From: Circinella umbellata
Lineage: Eukaryota; Mucoromycota; Mucoromycetes; Mucorales; Lichtheimiaceae
Reading direction: 5' to 3'
Length of the DNA: 64,000 nt
NCBI GenBank assembly: GCA_025093555.1
Contig: JAIWNF010000043.1
Location: 186,001-250,000, forward strand
Part shown: piece after piece, positions 15,116 through 24,071 of the stretch
Numbering within the stretch: the stretch's first letter is position 1
How the letters are laid out: the number at the start of each line of letters is the position of its first letter
Position numbers and translations under genes: made by a program
Notes under the pieces: model-generated
What the model was told of the DNA's origin: nothing
The model's database searches: none
What the model saw: the letters and a program-made list of their open reading frames with translations, nothing else

Positions 15116-15393
15116 AAAATTAATGATAATAATGTTAATAATAATAACCACATATTGCATCTTTCAACAATAGTTCTAAAAAAAAGAAACCTTTACACAA
15201 ACACACACCCATACAACCCTTTTTTTGTAATTTTTTTTTCTCATCGAATCCCCTCATTTATTATCCTTTTTCTTATTAAAACTTTGCAGCATATTTTTTT
15301 TTATCTTATTATATAGTAGTTTATTATTATTATTATTATTGTGATTACGATCTCTGTTTTTTATTTAATATTATAGTATAGTTATTGAATTGA

Positions 15394-16107
15394 TCAGACA
15401 GTCAACATTTTACCAAAACGAAGACCCGCTACAGCTAAACCTGCAACCTTTGCTACCTCAATTCCAAGATAAAGACGGCAGCAACTCTTTTCGGAACAAC
15501 ATGAATCTCCACCAGCACTAACTGTTGGAACTTTATCAGAAGGAAGACAACATTCTTTCAACTTTGGTAAAATGTATGCTCCTTGTGCAAGACTAATGGC
15601 GGCTGGTGCAAGGACAGCAGTTGTTAAGACAGCGTCGACAAACCCATCATGGTCAATAATACGCTTGCGCCATTCACAGAAAAGATCTAAGGTTACAACA
15701 CCAATAGCCAACTATAATTATGAAAAAATTATTAATCATCCGTTCATTAAGAAATAAAGCATTATCTTCCATATGGATATGAATTTATATTCTATAATAC
15801 TTACTTCAATCTTGTTCAACCATCCTAATCGATTTCTTCCAAGATCCAACTTTTGACTTTTATTTAAACCATCCGTTACTTTACATAACAAAGGTGTTTC
15901 CAAAAAGCCAACATTGAAAGATGTAGCAAACCAATACACGTTAGCCATCGTCAAATACAAAGTAAGGTGACGAAGTGAAGCCTTTTCCCAGACCTTCTTA
16001 TGGAGGATGACTTCAATGGCGATAGAGGGAACAATCACTTTAACTGTTGACCATGGATCGGTCACGAAGTGAGTCAAGCATGATGCAGAGGATCCCCGAG
16101 TAGACAT
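15394..16107 (-). CDS. Putative multi-span membrane protein, 206 residues
   Basis: Two exons, 16107-15805 and 15711-15394, join in phase 0 across a 93-bp GT-AG intron to give 206 residues. I do not recognise it with confidence. Hydrophobic stretches lie near residues 20-35 (VKVIVPSIAIEVIL), 47-70 (LTLYLTMANVYWFATSFNVGF), 101-112, 125-150 and at the C-terminus (VAKVAGLAVAGL). A cysteine-rich loop (CCLPSD, then CCSEKSCC) lies near residues 157-180 and could bind metal or be lipidated. The segment WFATSFNVGFLETPLL faintly recalls TMEM205-like proteins, but that is a guess. It is transcribed in the same direction as the next gene to the right and convergently with RPA135. Confidence 0.7.
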
Positions 16108-16797
16108 ATTGTTGTATTAATGCGGTGGTGAGGTTATAATAATATAAAGTAGTGCAATCGATATGATTATATAAAATAGAAAAGAGAGGTGAGAGGTGAG
16201 AATAACTCTTAAAACATTGTCAATGTTTTTTTCAACCCATATAATGAAAAAACGTTCCGCGGAGAATTCTTTTTTGTTTTAATTAATTAAAAAATGTAAT
16301 ATGTTTTGCCCAATTTATGCAATACATGACCTACTAAATTCGAGGGTATGTATAATAAACATAACCGTCATAATGAAGTCATAGCGGCGCCAAAGGCTAT
16401 CAAAAAGACCCTGAATAAACTTTTTTTGTCAGAGTGGATCTCTGCCACAACATTCAATGATTGAAGGAAATTACTTGTGTTCATGTGCATAATATGCCAC
16501 CACAAACACTAGGGAGACATACATATACACCAATTCGTTTTCTTTTATTATTGCTTAAAATACACAGATTTGTATTCTATAGGGTAAGTACAAGAATATG
16601 TAAGAAATTGGAACAAACAAATAATTTATTTCGTTAAAATATTATATAAAAATGAACAAAAAACTAAAATAAGAAAGGCAAATTGGGAAAATTACAGTTT
16701 TGTACGTGCGTACGTGTGTGTGCTGGATGTGTGAAGTTTCTAAATAAATAAATAAAAGGAAAGGGAAAATTATTATATCGAAATATATAAAAAAAAA
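16108..16797. other. Intergenic: promoter of the 206-aa gene and 3' flank of the NDPK-tail gene
   Basis: This 690-bp A+T-rich stretch has no supportable gene. It should hold the promoter of the leftward gene and the 3' untranslated region of the gene beginning at 21425. A CGTGCGTACGTGTGTGTG purine/pyrimidine alternation lies near 16703-16722. No other element was recognised. Confidence 0.5.
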
Positions 16798-19700
16798 TTA
16801 AGCAGTAAATCGATTAATCATATCTTTGACACGATTGCTTGGTGAACGTGCACGAGCTTCCTTGGTATGATCATTTTTGCCATTGACACCATCAGCAGCT
16901 GAAAGTGTATTTGATTCAAATTTGTTTCGAAGTTGTGCAACTTCTGGTGTTTTTGGTCGGGATGAAGCACTATTAGCAGATGCTTTACCATCCATCACAG
17001 AAAGAGATTCTGTAGTTGTTATTTCATCATGATGAACAGTAGTAATTGCTGCTACCTCATCGTCATGATCTACTGAAGATTCTCCAAGAACTTGTTTCGT
17101 GACATCTTCCATAGTATCGTTTGATGCACCATTATGCTCTTTCTCTTCCAAAACATCATCTTTGTTTTCGACAGCATTACCGTCTTCTTCTGATTCAGTA
17201 GTACCGAAAGATTCCTCACTAACATTTGGTTCCTTCAATTCTATGGGTTTTTCTTCTTCCTCTACTGTTGTTTGTACTTCAGGCTTATCATTTGTTGCAG
17301 ATTCCTTTGCACTTTTTTCCACAGAAGCCTTTGATTTACCAGATGTAATAGTATCTGTTGTCTTTTTTGATGCTACAGTTGCTTTCTTCAATGCTGTTGC
17401 GCTTGTTGCAGCACCAGTAGTTCGCTTTACTGGGCCTGAAGTAGTTGATACCTTTGAAGCAGCAACACGCTTGGTAACTGGGGTAGTACCATTAGCTGTA
17501 GTCTATAAGGAGGTTTTTTTAAGGAAAAAAAAACTTGTAAATAATAGCGCTACAAGTAGACGATTTATTCTGAATAAACACGACATACCTTTTTTGTTGC
17601 TGTTTCAGTTGCAGTAGTAGTAGTAGTAGCTTTACGGACAACACGTTTAGCAGGAGTAGTTCCAGCAGCAGTAGTTGCGGTAACATTTGATGCTGCTCTA
17701 ATTGTAGTTCTACCTGCTGTTGTCGTCGTTGTTCGAGTAGTACCGGTGGTTTTTGTGGCAGTGGTCGTGCGTCTAGCTGCAGAAGTAATTGTTGCGGTTC
17801 CGCCAACAGAAGTTCGTTTGGCAGCTGTTGTTTTTGCTGCAGTTGGGGTTCTTGTTGTGGCTCCTGTGGTAGTAGCCTTTATAGCAGTCTTTCCCTCCTC
17901 TGAATTATTACTTTTAGTTCGAGTACGAGTAGCAGATGTAGGTGCTGATAAACGAGAAAAGACAGAAGTACGAGGTGTTTTGGTTGGTGGTTTATTCTCA
18001 GCTGACGATGTATCGGTTTTGGATGTTGTAGGTTGCTTTTTTGTAAGTGTCGCAACGCGAGGCACTCTGCCACCTACTGTTGTTGTAGTAGTGGGCTTAC
18101 CCTTTGCTGCTGTTGCTGTCGCTGTTGCTACACCAGTGCGCTTTGTACCAGTAGTAGCAGTGGTAGCGGTACGTGTTGCTATCGCTGTCTTTCTTTCTGG
18201 CAATGACGATTTCTTTGCAGTTGTTGTAGCTGTAGTTTTGGCCGTACCAGTTGTTGTTGCAGTCTTACGTTGTGGTGATCGTGAAGGAGATTTAGGCTTT
18301 GCTGTTCCCGTAGCTGTTGCTTCGGATGCCTTGGTATTCTTAATGTCTTTCTTTGCAGTGATACCGCTTACCACCTTACTCGCGTTTCCAACCTGTTCCT
18401 TCAATTTCTCCACCTTTGTTGCTTCAATCTTTGTTGAATCTTCCTTAGGTGTCTCAACCTTTGTATCTTTTTCCTTAGGTTTCTCGACCTTCGCATTTTC
18501 TTCGCTTGATGTTTCGATCTTTGAGGCTTCTTCCTCAGATGCTTCAATGTTTGCAGTTTCTTCCTTTAGCGTCTCGACCTGTACAGCTTCTTCTTTGGGG
18601 GTCTCAACCTTTTCAGCTTCTTCCTTAGGTGCCCCGACCTTTGCAGTCTCTTCGTTGGGGGTCTCGACCTTTGTGACTTCTTCCTTAGATGTCTCAATTT
18701 CTACGATTTCTTCCTTGGGGGTCTCGACCTTTTCAGCTTCTTCCTTAGGTGCCTCGACCTTTGTAGTTTCTTCCTTAAATGTCTCTATTTCTACGATTTC
18801 TTCTTTTGGTTGTTCAACATTTGTTTCTTTGTTTGATTCTTCCTTTGAAATGGATCCTTGTTCCTGATCCCTGTTGGCAGTAGTGGTGACAGACATTGTT
18901 TCAGCAACAAGCTCTTTGTTGATTATTTCATTCTTTTGTTCAGTCTCAGCTGGAACAGGTACTGTAGTTTCCTCATTTATTGTTGCCACATCTTCGGAAG
19001 CCTGCGTCTCTTCCTCCTTCTTTTGTTCTTCGGCTGCTTCAGTTTCCACGTCCTTAACATTGGATTCTCTCTTTTGTTCAATAATCTTTTCAGCTTCAGC
19101 TTCAGAATCTTCAATCTTATCTACATTATCCTTTTGGTCAGTCTTTACACCTTCAACTGCGGTTGTGGATTTATCTTCAGTGTCACATTGTTCGTTTGTG
19201 GGAGGAACCGACTTATGTGATTCTTCAACTTTTATTCCTTTCGAAAATTCTTCCTTCTTTAATTCTTTTTCCCTTGTCTGTGCAATATTGTCGATTTCCA
19301 AATTCTTTGCGTCTTTTGTCATTTCATCGAATGTTTGGTTCTCATCACTCTTTGGTCCAGTCACATTATCATGCTCGACATTGGTGGTTTTTTCGTCGTT
19401 AACTTCTGTGACATCCTCAGTATTATGTGGAGTTTCATCGTTATTCTCCTCTCTTCCTTGATCAATAGTCGAAGTTTTTTTGAAGGATTGTTTTTCTTCC
19501 TCTTCTTGTTCTCTTGCTGCTGCAGGAACAGGTTCTTCGAGAGTGGTAGAAACAGCTTGCTCTGGTTCTTGATGTTCCCTCTTGAACTCACTGTCTGCAA
19601 TATCATTTTGTGCAGAAATATTACTGGATGCAACAACAGTTATTAAATCATCGTTCTTCTTTTCTTTTTCGTCTTCGTTAGCAATAGGAGTAGTAAGCTT

Positions 19701-21425
19701 TTGTTCATCGGCCAGTTTGACCGTTGTTGATTCTTTATGCTCCTCCTTTTCTTTTTCGTCTTCCTTTTCAGTTGTTGATGATGGCATTTCTGCAGTGTCC
19801 ATCTCTTGATGCTCTACTTCCTCCATAGACTTGTTATCGTCCCACTTCTTCTCTTCAGTGATAGTGGTTTCGTCAATGGTAGTTGTTTCTTGAATTAATG
19901 GTTCAGCCTTCTCTTGTTGCTGTATAACAGTATACGTTTCTTTTTCTTCTTTTTTGGTAACAGTGACCTCTTCCTCCTTTACGACTTCGTCTTTAACAGC
20001 AACAATTAAGTTTTCAATTTTAATTTCCCCTTGCTCCTGTACGACTTGATCGGCAAATTTTTTTTCGGCTATCAATTCTTGTTGACCGATAACAGTTGTG
20101 GATTGATCCTTATCTTCTGCTGTAGGTTGTTCGTCTATTATTTCTTTCTTATCATCAACCATGTTTTCTTGTTTTCGTTCATCAATAGTTTCAAATATAA
20201 TTTGAATTTCTCGTTCAGCACTTGTTTGACAATCACTACCATGTGTAGCATTACCCATACCATCGGTACCAAATAGTGCACGAATACTGTTGTTGTACAA
20301 CAAATAATAAACAATTAGGTCAGGTGAAACTTTCTTTAATTTTTTTTTTGGGCAGAATATAGTTAAATTTACCTGTTTGGATCAATATCACGCGCCTTGA
20401 CAGGATCTGTGGGACCCATTTTTGCGCGCCAATCTTGAATCGCGTTGACTTTTTCTAGAAGCAAAGCATAAATAGGTCCACTATTATCGTTACGAAACAA
20501 GTATTAATAACTTGCAAAATAAAACAAATCGCCAATCAATAAATAGAATTATATCATTATTACCTGCTCATCCACCGAGTCAATTCGTCGTAAAAATGTT
20601 TTCCTTCATGTTCACGATAAAACAAACGTGCTTGATCCAACGAAAGATGCAATTGACGTTCTTGAACAATAATAAATTCAGCTTCTTTAATCTTGGCAAT
20701 AATATCATCTTTTTTGTTAGCAAAGACTGCATCAGGTTTAATAATAGCAAGCGTTCGCTGAATCGCTGTTTTTTCTTCATTTGTTGCTGTGGCTGTTACA
20801 GTGTCTATATCAGATGATTCATTTCCATTGTTGCTGTTGCAATTGACTTCGGGTTCTTCAATCGAAGGTTTTTCTTCTTTTTTATTGGTGGTTTTAATTT
20901 CATTGTCTCCAACAACAGGTTTTCTTTGTTCCGGTTCGGTAATAGATTCCTTTTCTTTTTCTAACACTGGTTCCACTGATTCCTGGTTAGCAACAGGTGA
21001 GTTTTCATGGTCACTATTAGAAAGAGTGAGTTTGGTATCTTTATTCGATTCATCAACAGTTGGTTCCTCAGAAACAGAAGAACTTGTAACTTCAGAATTA
21101 TTTTCATTCTCGGCAAGAGAAATAGCTGAATCTGTTTGCAACTTGTCAGGAACACCTTGTGCTTAACATACAAAAAGTTCAATATATATATATATATATA
21201 TATGATTCTGTTACTACGATATTAATAAAAAAGAAACCTTATAATATCTTCTTACATGTTTGTTGTTCAGACGTTGATTGCCCGATGATAACTGCTTGTT
21301 CCTCCTATTTAAAAATAAAAGTAAAGTGAATAAAAAAAACTGTGATGATTGGACTCATTTAAAATACAAAATAAAAAAGGTCATCATCTCGGTTGGAAAT
21401 GAGGTAATACCTCTGTTAGGGTCAT
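16798..21425 (-). CDS. Group-II (NME5/NME6-like) nucleoside diphosphate kinase domain with giant low-complexity tail
   Basis: Six exons (21425-21411, 21304-21256, 21161-20564, 20480-20373, 20286-17589, 17502-16798) join in phase to 1390 residues. After an acidic N-terminal region, an NDPK fold spans about residues 157-290: RTLAIIKPDAV, HEGKHFYDELTRWMSSGPI, MGPTDPVKAR, SIRALFGTDGMGNATHGSD. The catalytic phospho-histidine (NATHGSD) and the ATP-binding residues are present, so nucleoside triphosphate synthesis is plausible. The motif order and HEG/NATHGSD spelling are closest to group II (NME5/NME6). About 1100 residues follow: an E/K/T-rich acidic part, thirteen 10-residue KVETPKEE-type repeats, then a basic A/T-rich stretch with many TT, RT and AT runs, and a final acidic segment ending KDMINRFTA. 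The first coding exon has only five codons. A typical NDPK has about 150 residues. The tail looks disordered, like a neurofilament or microtubule-binding tail; that role is inference. Confidence 0.85.
18421..18810 (-). repeat. Thirteen in-register 30-bp tandem repeats (10-aa KVETPKEE-type unit)
   Basis: On the plus strand thirteen consecutive 30-bp units start at 18421, 18451, 18481 and so on to 18781, each resembling GTCTCGACCTTTGCAGCTTC followed by TTCCTTAGGT. No unit has gained or lost a base. They encode a degenerate decapeptide with consensus PKEEaeKVET, in the tail of the NDPK-domain protein. The constant length with diverged bases suggests selection on repeat phase, or recent expansion followed by point change. 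Confidence 0.9.
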
Positions 21426-22152
21426 TGCAAGAACAAAAAAGTATTTAGTATGGTATCAATAATATGTGAGGGAAGGTATTAGAAAAAGAAAGTATATTAT
21501 TTAGCTGTTAAGAAAACAATAGTAATAGTAATAATAATAATAATAAAAAGAACAGTTTTAACAATTAAAGAAAGAAAGAGTAGTAAAAAAAAAAATATCC
21601 CCCTTGATAAGGCAACACAAAAAAAAAAGTTGCTGACCTTGTCAATCCACGTCAGTTTTTCTGTTGTACAACATGAATAAGACTACATATACAGAGCATA
21701 TACTTTATTATTATACTATTTATCCCACTCTGTAAAATATATTAATTTTATTTCATTTAATATAGCATAACCAAACGAATTGAACGTTAAAAAAAAGAAT
21801 GCAAGGGTTAAATACATTTATAGTTTAATAATGAAGTTATATATAATAATAATAATATATTCAAATATAATATGAAGAAGGAGAAATCCTATTAAAAAAA
21901 AAAGGATGCAAAATTCGTTTGAGGGTGTAAAATGATAATTGCAAAAGGGGGTTTTCGTTTTTTCTTTTTCCCCGAGAGTAGAGGTGGAGATGGATTTTCT
22001 AGGTAAAAACAGTGCAATAAAAATAATATGACATAGAACCCGCTTTTTATTATATGTGTCGAGAAGAGTGAGGAATTAACAAGAGATCAGAGAGGGAAAA
22101 GAGGATGTGAAAGAAGGGGTAAAGCGTTGTATTTAATTTGAAAAGGGAGGGA
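21426..22152. other. Intergenic: promoter of the NDPK-tail gene and 3' flank of the small membrane-protein gene
   Basis: About 730 bp of A+T-rich DNA separate two genes read in the same direction. It contains (TAA)n-like runs near 21521-21545 and 21845-21858 and several short A runs. No gene or RNA was seen. Confidence 0.5.
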
Positions 22153-22434
22153 TTATTGTTCGTCGTTGTTAACGTCGCTTTGTTTTGGTTGTTGCTGTTG
22201 TACAGTCGTACGTCGTTCTCGAATAACTACGGGTGTATTGCCTTGTTGAGCCTTTAGTCTCCGTCGTGCTTCTAATCGTGCAGCTTTATCATTTTGATCA
22301 AAGGCTGGACAAGGAAATAACGTCGGCGCTGCTACTGTTGCTATTGCTCCTAATGCTACCAAGACAAATAAATTGGATGTAATGCGTTGTCTTTGTAGAT
22401 GATTAAGTGGTTTCATTTTGGTGCCATTAAACAT
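22153..22434 (-). CDS. Small single-pass membrane protein, 93 residues
   Basis: An uninterrupted 93-codon frame encodes a basic N-terminus (MFNGTKMKPLNHLQRQRITS), one hydrophobic span near residues 21-41 (LFVLVALGAIATVAAPTLF), a PCPAF motif, a basic helix (KAARLEARRRLKAQQ) and a Gln/Asp-rich end. The layout of basic lead, one span and charged helix is common in small mitochondrial inner-membrane assembly factors, but I do not recognise the family. The cysteine next to the membrane (PCP) may be functional. The codon pattern and clear protein-like composition support a real gene. Confidence 0.65.
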   Translation of the reverse strand: MFNGTKMKPLNHLQRQRITSNLFVLVALGAIATVAAPTLFPCPAFDQNDKAARLEARRRLKAQQGNTPVVIRERRTTVQQQQPKQSDVNNDEQ

Positions 22435-22727
22435 GATTTATAGAAAAAGAGAAGGGGGAATTTTTTTTATAAAAAGATTAAAGAGAATGAAAATTGACAC
22501 GTCTTATTTTCTGAATTGTCTATAATATCATAACCGTGTTCTTTTTATTCTATTGAGTATGTGTTTTTTTCGGTGGACAGGTATAGTCTACCACCAAACG
22601 ACCTAAGGTAAATCTGTTTGTGTACCCTAAACCGGGGGGTGAATCATACTGCAAGTCGTCGGGTGGCTAAGTAAAACTTTATTGTTTCCAAATTAAGGAA
22701 ATCATTCCACTTTCTTTTTGACCTTAA

Positions 22728-22735
22728 TAAAATTA
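22728..22735. repeat. Left target-site duplication TAAAATTA
   Basis: This 8-bp word immediately precedes the left inverted repeat and recurs in direct orientation at 24064-24071, just after the right inverted repeat. Confidence 0.85.
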
Positions 22736-22829
22736 GGGAATGACTACGGGCGCGCCAAAAATTTACAGTCAGACGAGGGGCGCGCCAATTTTGAACTGGC
22801 ACTTTAGTAACATGGCGCGCCCTTCGTCT
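22736..22829 (+). repeat. Left 94-bp terminal inverted repeat
   Basis: It contains GGCGCGCC three times (near 22749, 22779 and 22814). Its inner part is itself an inverted pair: AGACGAGGGGCGCGCCA near 22771 and TGGCGCGCCCTTCGTCT near 22813, so it could fold into a GC-rich hairpin. Confidence 0.9.
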
Positions 22830-23969
22830 GTTTTACTTTGCTTGCTCTTGTTCAAGTTTGCTATATGAAACATATCTGAATCATCATCATTCTTCAGTTG
22901 AATACTTTATGATACGTAATAAAAATATCAAGCCATTTGGAAAACTATTAAAGATATAAATATTAATTTCTTTTTAATCTATTATATCCAATGGGTCAAA
23001 TCAAATTAAGAATTAATTCATATAAAGTAAATTTTTTTATTTATACTTTTAAAGGCTTTAGTAATAACATATTGAAATATTTATGCAATGGAAATATTGT
23101 ACAAATACTAATAATAGGTGTTGTACATATTAATATAAGCTTGCTATTATGGGATCCATGGACCAGCAGGATTCTTTAACATAGGTTCATTACAAAAAAC
23201 AATAACATTTGAAGACTATGCCGCTATCTTTCATACAAAGTGTTCTTGTTCTTGACTCATTCAACAAGACTACACCAATATTTCATTTGAGGATGCTTGT
23301 TTAAGAATCAAAATCTTGACTCTAGAGTTTACGATCAGCCACAAGACGAAAATTATGCCTTTAAGAGAGATTTCTAGAAGCTATTGTTATTCATATTAAA
23401 TATTATTGATTTGATTTTTTTTTATCGTTTTGTATTATTATATTTATGTCATCTTTTTTTTTGTTATACTACGTATGACCCAATTTCTTTCTTCTTCCCT
23501 ATTTATATGGTACTCTCTTACTTGGTAATTTATATTATACAGATTTATCCTTTATCCTACGTAATAAATGTTGATACGTGATCTTTTTTTGAGCTGCTCC
23601 TATTAGCTCACCCATTCTATATTATAATTCATATGTCCTTCTCTTGTAATTTCGTTTATTTATAGCACAAGCATTATATAGTACGTATTATAGTTATATG
23701 CCTACAATTAGTGCCATTTTTGATCTATGTCATATTGCTTCGCTTCTTTGCTATTGGCTTCTATGTATAGTTACAGAACTATACGTATTGCATTCTTTTA
23801 TAACTTTTTGCTTCAGTGATTTTTGAGTATATTTTATGGCGTAGAAATAGATATAAACTATATGTTCAATTGGCAAAATACGTTAAATATATTGTTAATA
23901 AGTATTGTTGAGATTGTGAATATTTTGAATAAGTGAAGAAAAAGAATAGATGAAGGGTAGATGAAGGGT

Positions 23970-24063
23970 AGACGAAGGGCGCGCCATGTTACTAAGATGC
24001 CTGTTCAAAATTGGCGCGCCCCTCGTCTGACTGTAAATTTTTGGCGCGCCCGTAGTCATTCCC
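23970..24063 (-). repeat. Right 94-bp terminal inverted repeat
   Basis: This is the reverse complement of the left end with three mismatches in the GAACAGGCATCTTAG patch. Just inside it, three head-to-tail 11-bp units TAGATGAAGGG / TAGATGAAGGG / TAGACGAAGGG at 23947-23979 run into the repeat, suggesting slippage or subterminal binding-site duplication. Confidence 0.9.
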
Positions 24064-24071
24064 TAAAATTA
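24064..24071. repeat. Right target-site duplication TAAAATTA
   Basis: Direct copy of 22728-22735, abutting the right inverted repeat. Confidence 0.85.

Larger units (their letters stand above)
22736..24063. mobile_element. 1328-bp non-autonomous DNA transposon with 94-bp GC-rich terminal inverted repeats
   Basis: The ends at 22736-22829 and 23970-24063 are inverted copies matching at 91 of 94 positions (differences lie in one short patch), and both start GGGAATGACTACGGGC. An 8-bp direct duplication TAAAATTA flanks the unit. Each end contains three GGCGCGCC palindromes, striking in DNA that is otherwise about 30% G+C. The interior is A+T rich and holds only short frames, so no transposase is visible and the copy must depend on one elsewhere. 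An 8-bp duplication is typical of hAT elements, while long inverted repeats with 8-10 bp duplications are also seen in Mutator-like elements; I cannot choose between them. Near-identical ends suggest a fairly recent insertion. Confidence 0.9.

Noticed and set aside
17746..18867. 373-codon open frame on the plus strand
   Set aside because: It is antisense to the low-complexity tail of the NDPK-domain gene; Val/Ser/Phe-rich content mirrors Lys/Glu/Thr codons on the coding strand.
22431..22680. Possible structured RNA near GGTGGACAGGTATAGTCTACCACC
   Set aside because: Only a short imperfect stem; no conserved RNA family features. More likely promoter sequence of the small membrane-protein gene.
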